DNA of 14,302 nt, taken from positions 1 to 14,302 of the forward strand of contig JAGHEC010000362.1 of NCBI GenBank assembly GCA_021159525.1. The letters run 5' to 3'. Position 1 is the stretch's first letter. Each line of letters starts with the position of its first letter. Below, in pieces: positions 1 to 6,782 of the stretch. A program made the translations under genes and the position numbers. The notes beneath the pieces are model-generated. The model had not been told where the DNA came from, did not search any database, and saw only the letters and a program-made list of their open reading frames with translations. This DNA comes from Deltaproteobacteria bacterium (lineage in GTDB: Bacteria; Desulfobacterota; DSM-4660; Desulfatiglandales; Desulfatiglandaceae).

Positions 1-280
1 CCGCAGCTCGACGAAGTCGGGAATGCCAAAGGGGCAAGCCTGCCCGCCATTGCCTTGTTACCCATGTTACTTCCTTCTGCCATCGCAGATCCACGGGACG
101 AAAGTCTTGGCAAGAACGCTCAATTGGCCTTGGCAGGCGGGTGTCCCCGGCTGACAAGTCACTGAAGAGACCGGCCCGGAGGCCCGGCCTCCGGGCCGTA
201 GCGGGCCTATGCCCCGGAGGGAGCGGAAGAAAAATCATCCTGCCCCGGTGGCGCCTTCGCTGCTATCCCCCTGATTATTG
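1..280 (+). repeat. Interspersed repeat, copy A (5' truncated by window start)
   Basis: First of three same-orientation copies. Base 1 corresponds to base 6498 of copy B and 14143 of copy C. Over the 160 bases shared with copy C only about five mismatches are visible by eye, four of them in the last 17 bases. Homology to copy B runs to the motif ATTATTG near 280. This copy carries about 30 extra bases around 186-220 that copy B lacks; they complete a 13-base-arm palindrome at 172-198. The repeat contains a long-range inverted pair (CCCGCCATTGCC with GGCAGGCGGG, about 80 bases apart), so a folded RNA or DNA form is possible. I do not recognise the family. Confidence 0.9.
172..198. repeat. Perfect 13-base-arm palindrome inside repeat copy A
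   Basis: The left arm CGGCCCGGAGGCC (172-184) is the exact reverse complement of the right arm (186-198), with a single central C at 185. Copy B has only the left part (GCCCGGAGGCCCGG) and lacks the right arm. Either copy A gained bases or copy B lost them, perhaps by slippage between the CCCGG direct repeats that flank the extra segment. No T-run follows on either strand, so it is not a typical intrinsic terminator. Confidence 0.85.
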
Positions 281-855
281 GCTGATGCCATCAAAGAAAG
301 TTCCATATCACCTCAATGCGTCGGGGCGATCGCTTTATCCAGATCAGGACAAATATACCAGAAAATCCTTTATCCCATCAGGATATGCCAAGACCGGGCG
401 CGTTGCACAAAAACCCTAAAAAAAGGGAGGCCTTCTGTCAACATGCGGTGCAATTATTTCTGTTGCCACAAGAGGGGGTCTTCCAGGGCAAGAGCCCTTA
501 TCCACCTTGAAAAAAGGCCGGCGCCGGAATCAGGGCTCTATCCGTCAGAGGGTTTTCTGCTACAGGACTTAATTTGACTTTGAAATCGGCGTTGTGTATG
601 TAACATACTGTCGGAAACGGTCGCTTCACCCATAAGCATGCACAGCATAGAGCCGCCTTGGGCTTCAGCCGACAGCAAGAGATCCTGCACAAACCTGGGG
701 CCTTGAATGCCCACCCGGAAAAGCACAAGGCCCGAGACAAGGTCAAATCTTGGCTCCATGCGGTTGTAAGGAGCAGGACAAAAACAACCATTTGAATTTG
801 CTAAAAAACCGGTATGACGGGACAATTCGTGTATCTCAGACAGAAGGATAAACAA
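281..855. other. Gene-poor stretch, no convincing coding region
   Basis: Several short open frames cross this stretch on both strands and overlap one another, including minus-strand frames at 498-791 and 538-855. None has a recognisable motif or a good ribosome-binding site. It lies between repeat copy A and a truncated flavoprotein gene, so it may be decayed DNA left by rearrangement. I see no tRNA, hairpin terminator or riboswitch here. Confidence 0.5.
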
Positions 856-1065
856 ATGAATACCTTCGTATTGAACGGATCACATCATCGCAATGGGAAG
901 ACCGCCCAACTCGCCCAGTCAGTCACGAGCGGCCCCGGGCCCGGCGGCCCTAAATCAGACATGATTATGCTGCGTGATCAAACCATCGGAACCTGCGTCA
1001 ACTGTCTGAAATGTTATGGCTTCACCGGCAAAGGGATATCTTCCTGCAGCCTCGGATCCGGGTGA
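856..1065 (+). pseudogene. Truncated flavodoxin-like / NADPH-dependent FMN reductase fragment
   Basis: This 69-codon frame starts at an ATG preceded by AGAAGGA. It begins with NTFVLNGSHHRNGKTAQLAQ, which fits the first beta strand and phosphate-binding loop (GSPR-NG-TA pattern) of the NADPH-dependent FMN reductase / iron-sulfur flavoprotein family. It continues to a CVNCLKC segment matching the family's CxxCxxC region. The protein then ends abruptly at SLGSG, where family members run on for another 100 residues or more, so most of the flavodoxin fold is absent. No continuation was seen in other frames before the DUF1847 gene at 1153. A gene remnant is the best reading; a functional mini-protein is unlikely. 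Confidence 0.7.
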
Positions 1066-1152
1066 AGCGCTAACTCCGTGAGAAGATATTGTGTAACACG
1101 GCAAACCCATTGATAAGACCAATATAAATCAAAAACACAAAAAGGAGATGCC

Positions 1153-1836
1153 ATGAAGGATGAGAGGAGCCCGGAATGTGCCATGTGCCCGTTCAAGGAC
1201 CGCATATGCCAGAGCAAGGAGGGAAAAGCCCCGGAATCATGTCCGACCATAAACTATCGGGAGGTCATTTCAAAGGCAGAGAAGGAATACGAGAAGCCTG
1301 AAATTCATGAATTCGCCAGAATGGCCTCCATACAGGAATCCGAGTGTTACAGCAACCGACACATCCAGCCATACGTGCTCCATCCTGTCAAGCCGAGGGT
1401 CCAGGAGATCTGTGAGTTTGCACAGAAGATGGGATATCGAAAGCTGGGCATTGCATTTTGCACAGGGCTCCGTCCGGAGGCAAAGGCCCTGACGCGCATA
1501 CTCGATGCCCAGGGGTTCGAGGTGGTCTCTGTTGTCTGCAAGGCCGGGGCTACGCCCAAAGAGGTCATCGGCATCCGCGAGGAAGAAAAAATTCGGATCG
1601 GCCAGTTCGAGTCCATGTGCAGCCCGATTGTTCAGGCCGCCATCCTCAACGAGGAGAAGACGGACCTCAATATCCTGGTGGGTCTGTGCGTGGGCCACGA
1701 TTCCCTTTTCTTCAAATACAGCAATGCCTTTTGCACCGTCCTCATCGCAAAAGACCGGGTCCTGGGCCACAACCCCGCGGGGGCGCTCTATACCTCCGGC
1801 ACCTATTATGCCCGCATGCTCAGGAAGGGTTTTTGA
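1153..1836 (+). CDS. DUF1847 family metal-binding-like protein
   Basis: 227 residues; strong AAGGAG ribosome-binding site five bases before the ATG. The N-terminus has a cysteine cluster (Cys9, Cys12, Cys19, Cys30) suited to metal or Fe-S binding. The central part carries family-typical strings: KMGYRKLGIAFCTGLRPEA, GFEVVSVVCKAG, and later LNILVGLCVGHDSLFFKYS and DRVLGHNPAGALY. Together these identify DUF1847, a family of unknown function common in anaerobes; length is normal. The conserved Cys residues in the FC and GLCVGHD motifs suggest a redox or metal role, but that is inference. Its last 31 bases overlap the 3' end of the opposing radical SAM gene, so transcripts from the two strands would be complementary there. 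Confidence 0.9.
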   Translation: MKDERSPECAMCPFKDRICQSKEGKAPESCPTINYREVISKAEKEYEKPEIHEFARMASIQESECYSNRHIQPYVLHPVKPRVQEICEFAQKMGYRKLGIAFCTGLRPEAKALTRILDAQGFEVVSVVCKAGATPKEVIGIREEEKIRIGQFESMCSPIVQAAILNEEKTDLNILVGLCVGHDSLFFKYSNAFCTVLIAKDRVLGHNPAGALYTSGTYYARMLRKGF

Positions 1837-3677
1837 GGAAGCGCCAATGCCAGATATCGGTCGGCCTCGCTGAACATGAGGCGCTTGTCCACCATCATCC
1901 GCAGAAAGGGCCGGATCCGGTCTTCGCCGAACCGAGGGAATCGCTCTGCTATCTCGTTCATGGATCTCTGGGTCTCGCAGAAGAGGTAAATGGCCCGGGA
2001 GGCCCCTTTCAGTCGATGGGTCATGGGCTCGTCATCGGCGCGACGTTCCCGTATAATGAGAAAGTTTTTTCCGTCCCTGTAAGACAAGATGGGCTCAAAC
2101 CCGGGTCTCCGGTGGATACGGTCATAGAAGGTCCGCCACTCGGCCAGCTTTTTCCTAACCGGGGCCCACATCCGGTGCTGGGCCTTCACCCCGCCATGAT
2201 ATCCCACCATCATGAACCGGAATTTCTTGAGTGTTTCAGGCGGAAACAGATGCCCGTAATCCGGGTGATTGCCCTGTACCCGGATGCCGTATCGATGGGC
2301 ATCCCGCCACAACGGGCTCCCGTATCCCAGCCAGAGGTCTATCCCCTTCAGGGGCCGGAACGGAAAGGCAAAGGCCAGATTACGGAGGGTCTCGGCCACA
2401 TCCCGGGAATCGCTCGATGGAAATGCAAGGATGAGGTTCCCTGTGAGATCCGGAAGACATGGGGACTCGCAGTGCTTCATGATCTCCAGATTGTCCATGG
2501 CCGTGGTCCCTTTGTTGATTTTTCTCAAAAGACTCGTGCTCAGGGCCTCTATCCCCACCTGGACTTCCTGCATCCCGGCAGAGGCCATGGCCTCGAGTAC
2601 GGACCGGGGCGTTTTGGCCCGGATCTCCGCGAAGAGCCGAAGGTCCAGTCCCAAGGCCTGAATGCCCGAAAAGCGGACTTCCAGACCCTTGGCCGGGAGG
2701 AGATTGTCCATAAAGGACAGGGAAAGCACCTGATGACGGTTGACCAGGGCCTCAATTTCCTGAATCGACTTCTCCGGGCTCTTGGCGCGATATCCCCGCC
2801 ACTGAAGGTTGAGGTTACAGAAAGCACACCCGCTTCCTCCCCTGTTCCACCAGCACCCCCGGGACATCTCCACGGGAAGCTTCGGGAGAAAAGCGTGCCG
2901 AGGGCCTGAAGCGGTTATGTCGCAGAAGTAATCGGAGTAATCGGGAACCGGGAGATCGTTCAGGTCGGCGATCTGGTGATCGGGATCCTCTTTCGGAGCG
3001 TCTCCCCTGCAGATCACCCCGGGAATGTCGGGCGGTTCGGTCCGACGGGGGGAAATCCGCATAGCCTCAATCAGTTGTGCCAAGGGCATTTCCCCTTCCC
3101 CGCGAATCACATAGTCGATCTCGGGAACGGCATGGATAAGGGCCTCCCCCAGGACCCCGGCACAGGAAGACCCACCCGCAACGATCCTCAGACCGGGGGC
3201 CCGGCGCTTGATCTCCCGGATGAAATAAAGGGAACTGGTGAGCTGGGCCAGGCAGATGGAAAAACCCACCAGGAGGTAGCATTCCCAGTTCCGGCCGTCT
3301 ATGAGGGCAAGCGAGGCAGACCTGATCTGACCGCAGAGGCCTTCAAAATCCGTTGCCCCCAAGAGAGGATGGCGACGGGCCTTGCGAATCCAGTATCGGC
3401 GGATTTCATCTATCCGGTCCGGGTAGAGAAGGGCCGCGTAAGGGGATTCTGCAATCCACGACCGTTCAGAGATTGCATGATAGATCGGATAGCCGATGGC
3501 CTGGGCGATCTTCAGGTAGATGTGAAAGGCATCTACCTGAACATCGGGAAGGCTTTTTGTCACAAAGGCCTTGAGTGCCCCCAACTGAATCGAGGGCCGG
3601 TCAAAGAGGGGCCATGGCGCAGAGATCAGGGCGACCCGGTTGGCGCGGCCCGGCGTTGCCTCAAGCCTGTCCATCAT
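1806..3677 (-). CDS. B12-binding radical SAM protein, RiPP-maturation type (putative C-methyltransferase)
   Basis: 623 residues, a normal length for the RiPP-maturation radical SAM family (rSAM 'ocin' type). The N-terminal part (about 15-210) resembles a cobalamin-binding domain, with VGFSICLAQ at 137-145, IVAGGSSC at 165-172 and DYVIRGEGE at 188-196. The radical SAM domain begins at about 268 with the cluster motif CWWNRGGSGCAFC (Cys275, Cys284, Cys287: CX8CX2C). This fits the RGCWW...CxFCxLN signature of this family, although the cysteine spacing is not the usual CX3CX2C. A DNLLP segment and a helical C-terminal tail (about 545-610) follow. By family, such enzymes use SAM, a 4Fe-4S cluster and B12 to alkylate unactivated carbons in ribosomal peptides. 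The ATG sits in the ATGA overlap with the upstream decarboxylase-like gene, so translation is probably coupled. No precursor peptide was found, so the substrate is unknown. Confidence 0.88.
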   Translation of the reverse strand: MMDRLEATPGRANRVALISAPWPLFDRPSIQLGALKAFVTKSLPDVQVDAFHIYLKIAQAIGYPIYHAISERSWIAESPYAALLYPDRIDEIRRYWIRKARRHPLLGATDFEGLCGQIRSASLALIDGRNWECYLLVGFSICLAQLTSSLYFIREIKRRAPGLRIVAGGSSCAGVLGEALIHAVPEIDYVIRGEGEMPLAQLIEAMRISPRRTEPPDIPGVICRGDAPKEDPDHQIADLNDLPVPDYSDYFCDITASGPRHAFLPKLPVEMSRGCWWNRGGSGCAFCNLNLQWRGYRAKSPEKSIQEIEALVNRHQVLSLSFMDNLLPAKGLEVRFSGIQALGLDLRLFAEIRAKTPRSVLEAMASAGMQEVQVGIEALSTSLLRKINKGTTAMDNLEIMKHCESPCLPDLTGNLILAFPSSDSRDVAETLRNLAFAFPFRPLKGIDLWLGYGSPLWRDAHRYGIRVQGNHPDYGHLFPPETLKKFRFMMVGYHGGVKAQHRMWAPVRKKLAEWRTFYDRIHRRPGFEPILSYRDGKNFLIIRERRADDEPMTHRLKGASRAIYLFCETQRSMNEIAERFPRFGEDRIRPFLRMMVDKRLMFSEADRYLALALPQKPFLSMRA

Positions 3678-4771
3678 CCCGTATCCCCGGCTGTTTTTTC
3701 ATGAAAGATACTCACTGGACACATGCTCCGGGCGTGAAGATAGTGCTGACCTGGCCGATTCAAGCCCGGCCCCCCTGAAAAGGCCTCTGCACCCGGCGCC
3801 CCCATCTCGGTGAACAAAAGCACATCGCCTTCATAAACGACTGCCGGGCCATTGGCCACATCTATCCATTTCCCGCGGATCCCCGCCTCCCCCCCAATGC
3901 GAACAGTCAGATCGCTTTGACCCAAGTCCGGCCTTGTCAGGTTGATCAATTGATGCAACCGCAGCGATTCATGACCTGTGCCCAGAGCTCCTGTTTCCCC
4001 ATGAACCCTGATCCACCGGAGCCCGTCCTTCTCTTCTACCCGGGCAACCTCCATGATCAGGCAGCCGGCCCGGGCCATCATGGCCTTCGGGACCTCCAGC
4101 CACAGCCTGAATCGGGGTACTGCGTGCGCCACCGCCTCGAGATGCTCTGCCAATCCCGGGACGTCCTTCAAGGTCTTTTCTCCAACATCTCTCAGGATAA
4201 GCGGGATCGCTTCGGGAGGGTCGCCGGCCTCGGCCTTAAGGCATGGCCCGACTGCATCCGAACCGAGCATACGCAGGACATCTACCCTCAGTGGACAATA
4301 GAACCCCTCCACAGAAATCTTCTTTGAGCCTGTATCTGCGCGGGTTTGACAGCTGCCCCACCGCACGAAAACCCCCCTGTTTTGAAAAACATCGGGCCAA
4401 TGCCCGTATGGATCCGGGTCGGATGCCACATGCACGCGTCGACTGAATGCCTTTTCAAGGTCCTGATCCGAAAACGACTCAGGAAAGAATAGGATCATTT
4501 CCGGATCCAGGCGGGGAAAATCCCTCAAAAGCCTTTCCGCCTCCTTCCACAAGACGCAGGAAAATCCAACGCCCTGCTCCACCGCCTTTCTCAGGATCTT
4601 TGGATGGGGGTTTGCGTGGACCGTATAAAACAGGCGTTCAAGCACATTAAGGGATAAGAGGTCAAAGAAGATCTCATTTAATGTCTCATCATTGAAAACA
4701 TAGAGAGGAGAGGCCTGATCGGCCAGTTTCAGCAATTCATCTCTGCGCTCGCGCCACCATTCGTTATCCAT
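3674..4771 (-). CDS. Diaminopimelate decarboxylase-like protein lacking catalytic residues (probable pseudoenzyme)
   Basis: 365 residues with the order of a fold-III PLP decarboxylase (LysA-like, closest in style to the LysA half of aspartokinase-LysA fusions). SPLYVFNDETL (21-31) matches the family start, and FYTVHANPHPKIL (48-60) matches the YAVKANPHPAIL strand. LWLEVPKAMMARAGCLIMEV (223-242) matches the LWLEPGR...AGVLL region, and EGDVLLFTEMGAPG (314-327) matches the GDVLL...GAYG region. The Schiff-base lysine is His52 (codon CAC), EPGR has become EVPK, the GHHxHVxTxGxxSKFG loop is not recognisable, CESGD is not found, and GAYG has become GAPG. The frame is intact throughout, so this looks like a maintained protein with a new role rather than a decayed gene. 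It is first in an operon with the radical SAM gene. No clear Shine-Dalgarno precedes the ATG. Confidence 0.8.
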   Translation of the reverse strand: MDNEWWRERRDELLKLADQASPLYVFNDETLNEIFFDLLSLNVLERLFYTVHANPHPKILRKAVEQGVGFSCVLWKEAERLLRDFPRLDPEMILFFPESFSDQDLEKAFSRRVHVASDPDPYGHWPDVFQNRGVFVRWGSCQTRADTGSKKISVEGFYCPLRVDVLRMLGSDAVGPCLKAEAGDPPEAIPLILRDVGEKTLKDVPGLAEHLEAVAHAVPRFRLWLEVPKAMMARAGCLIMEVARVEEKDGLRWIRVHGETGALGTGHESLRLHQLINLTRPDLGQSDLTVRIGGEAGIRGKWIDVANGPAVVYEGDVLLFTEMGAPGAEAFSGGPGLNRPGQHYLHARSMCPVSIFHEKTAGDTG

Positions 4772-4973
4772 AACGGAGAAATTCTACAGCCTGCCGGCCT
4801 CAAGGTCAATAACGGCTGGATCCCCTGCGGGTTTTTCGTTGACCCTGCCGGCCGTTTCAGTATAGTTTTTTCCGTGGCAGCCCTGTCCCGGGCCTGTTCC
4901 GAAACCCGTGGAAAACAGCCTCCTTGGGACGGCAATTGCCTCCAACATTTCAAAACCCGAGGTTTGAGACGCC

Positions 4974-6011
4974 ATGACCATCCTGTTCAGAAAGATCAAG
5001 GACCGCGTCCGATTGAAAAATCCGTTTAAAGGTTTTTCAACGGATGAAATACCATTTGAAATTCGATTTGATCCCCTGACCGGGCAGTCCATCAGGGTCT
5101 TCGAGCTCCCTTACCGCCCTGTGCCAAGGCCCGATTTTGAAGAACTGATCCAAAAATCCAGGGCCATGAACTGCCCCTTTTGTCCAGAGTCCCTCGAAAC
5201 AGCCACGCCTCTTTACCCCAAGGAACTCGTGCCTGAGGGGAGGATCCACGTAGGAAAAGCCGTTCTGTTTCCCAATCTGTTGCCCCTGGACCGGTATACA
5301 GGGGTCTGCACCTTCGGGCCTGATCATTTTATCGGACCTGGCGATTTTACGCCGGACATCATGCAAGACGCGTTCACCGCGGCCCGGTCTTTTATCCAAA
5401 CCGTTGCAGCCTTTGATCCAGAGACGCATTTCTTTAATCTGAACTGGAACTACATGCCGCCTTCAGGCTCCAGCATGATCCATCCCCATCTCCAGGTCAA
5501 CTGCGGGCATATTCCCACCTATCAGCCGCGCATGCAGCAGACATGCAGTTACGACTATTTTCTGCAAAACAACAGGACCTTCTGGGACGATTACATGGAT
5601 GCGGAGAAAGCGGCAGCCGAGCGATTCCTGGCAGACATCGGCCCCACCTTCTGGACCCTCGCTTTTGCCCCCCGGGGCGCCTTTCCGGATGTATGGTGCA
5701 TCTTCCCGGAGTGCCGCTCCCTCATCGAATGGAAAGACGAGGAGCGGGATGCGTTTCTCAAGGGACTTGCCGCTTCATTGCGCTATTTTGATCAGGAAGG
5801 CTTCTACAGCTTTAACTTGTCCATATTTTCGGGCCGTGAAAACCCGCACTATCGAGTAAACGCCAGGATTACCCCCCGCATGCTCCTCAGAGAGATCGGG
5901 AACAGCGACCAGACCTATTATCAGGTGCTTCATCGGGAACCCACTTGCGTGCGGCCGCCCGAGTCCCTTCGAGAAAAGGCCCTGATGGCGTTCAAGCAAG
6001 GCGTTTCCTGA
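4974..6011 (+). CDS. Galactose-1-phosphate uridylyltransferase-like protein (HIT superfamily)
   Basis: 345 residues, a typical GalT length. FEIRFDPLTGQSIRV (28-42) is the GalT N-terminal signature, and CPFC (67-70) followed by a TPLYP segment resembles the zinc-binding CPFCPG...TP region. SSMIHPHLQV (166-175) contains the HPHxQ active site: His170, the putative nucleophile His172, and Gln174. The C-terminal NPHYRVNARITPRM (290-303) fits the second HIT-like half. By family it would transfer a nucleotidyl group through a covalent histidine intermediate; the substrate cannot be told from sequence, and no galactose genes are nearby. It is divergent from the decarboxylase-like/radical SAM operon across about 200 bases. 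A weak GAGGT precedes the ATG. Confidence 0.85.
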   Translation: MTILFRKIKDRVRLKNPFKGFSTDEIPFEIRFDPLTGQSIRVFELPYRPVPRPDFEELIQKSRAMNCPFCPESLETATPLYPKELVPEGRIHVGKAVLFPNLLPLDRYTGVCTFGPDHFIGPGDFTPDIMQDAFTAARSFIQTVAAFDPETHFFNLNWNYMPPSGSSMIHPHLQVNCGHIPTYQPRMQQTCSYDYFLQNNRTFWDDYMDAEKAAAERFLADIGPTFWTLAFAPRGAFPDVWCIFPECRSLIEWKDEERDAFLKGLAASLRYFDQEGFYSFNLSIFSGRENPHYRVNARITPRMLLREIGNSDQTYYQVLHREPTCVRPPESLREKALMAFKQGVS

Positions 6012-6181
6012 CCATCGGGGACTTGCATCCGCATTGAGACTCTTTGCCTGTAATTTCTCTGCAACGTGCGAAGAAGTTGGGGCGTGGGGGTCTCTGCCTC
6101 CCGCCCAAGATAATGCTATATGAAATGTCAACCGAAATTCGTGACCTTGAAAAACTGAATGGGTAATATCAATGTGTTGCA

Positions 6182-6334
6182 AGCTCTCAAAAGGAAAAAT
6201 ACCCCTGGAGACAATTGCATCTGGCTCGGAACAAGATGGTTTACCGGTTCAACCAGACCAAGCCTTTCTGCGTAGGCCTTCACTATGGGCAGATGCCTTC
6301 CTGAATAGCTTTCAATCCCATCAAAATGTTCCAA
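6182..6334 (-). pseudogene. Transposase N-terminal remnant (DUF4277, IS1634-like)
   Basis: A minus-strand frame opens with TTG at 6334, seven bases after a good GGAGG. It reads HLPIVKAYAERLGLVEPVNHLVPSQMQLSPG over residues 14-44 of the frame, which fits the DUF4277 domain at the start of IS1634-type DDE transposases (the GHLPIVKAYLERLGLVEIID...LVP...LSPG pattern). Similarity stops after about 50 residues. The frame then reads through unrelated sequence to a stop near 6128, and no DDE domain is present, so this is a 5' fragment of a transposase. It lies immediately left of repeat copy B, its upstream side facing the repeat. Confidence 0.65.
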
Positions 6335-6407
6335 CTTTCACCTCCTGCAAGATAAATACAGTTTTTATCCGTGGCATAGCAGAAGGGAAGCTGGATGTTC
6401 AGCTAAT

Positions 6408-6744
6408 TGTAATAGCTCAATAAATAGGGGTAGGAGGGTTTTTCTGACGCGACTGCCGGGAGGGCGCCGTCTCTTCGTGACTTATCAGTGGGGGAAGCCG
6501 CAGCTCGACGAATGCGAGAATGCCAAAGGGGCAAGCCTGCCCGCCATTGCCTTGTTACCCACGTTACTTCCTTCTGCCATCGCAGATCCACGGGACGAAA
6601 GTCTTGGCAAGAACGCTCAATTGGCCTTGGCAGGCGGGTGTCCCCCGCAGATAAGTCACTCAAGAGACCAGCCCGGAGGCCCGGAGCGGGAGAAAAATTC
6701 TTCTGCCCCGGCACCAGGTTCGCAGTTATCCCCCTAATTATTGA
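6408..6744 (+). repeat. Interspersed repeat, copy B (the only copy with both ends in the window)
   Basis: About 337 bases. The left boundary at TTGTAA (6408) matches copy C at 14052, and the right boundary near ATTATTGA (6744) matches copy A near 280. It includes the strongly conserved core GGCAAGCCTGCCCGCCATTG and the inverted pair at 6540-6551 and 6629-6638. No obvious target-site duplication or terminal inverted repeat was seen. It ends within the ribosome-binding region of the following FmdB gene (GAGGTG at 6744-6749). A minus-strand frame through it is open in all three copies, but the visible B/C differences in it change amino acids, so coding is unlikely. Confidence 0.92.
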
Positions 6745-6782
6745 GGTGATACAAAATGATTAAGTCTGACGAGGTGAAGGGA

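Noticed and set aside
1..160. Terminal direct repeat as evidence of a circular replicon
   Set aside because: The two ends differ by about five bases, a third copy lies inside the window, and the genes are ordinary chromosomal ones with no replication or partition genes.
538..855. Minus-strand 105-codon frame left of the truncated flavoprotein
   Set aside because: No recognisable motif, weak start context and an equally long overlapping frame in another phase (498-791). Not supportable as a gene.
1458..2909. Long plus-strand open frame of 483 codons opposite the radical SAM gene
   Set aside because: It overlaps the DUF1847 gene in another frame and runs antisense to a protein with clear domain motifs. 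Its translation is rich in Pro, Gly and Arg with no family pattern, typical of an antisense shadow in GC-rich DNA. The same applies to 2976-3704 on the plus strand.
4729..5092. Short minus-strand frames in the divergent gap as possible RiPP precursor peptides
   Set aside because: They overlap the starts of both well-supported flanking genes, lack a good ribosome-binding site and have no leader/core organisation or repeated core residues.
6080..6106. GC-rich hairpin after the GalT-like gene as a terminator
   Set aside because: The stem (GGGCGTGGGG with CCTCCCGCCC) has a mismatch and a G-U pair, lies about 70 bases past the stop and is followed by AAGATAATGC, not a T-run.
6403..6714. Minus-strand frame of about 100 codons through the repeat, open in all three copies
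   Set aside because: The clear differences between copies B and C change amino acids, the ends of the frame differ between copies, and no ribosome-binding site or known domain was seen. The open frame probably reflects base composition.
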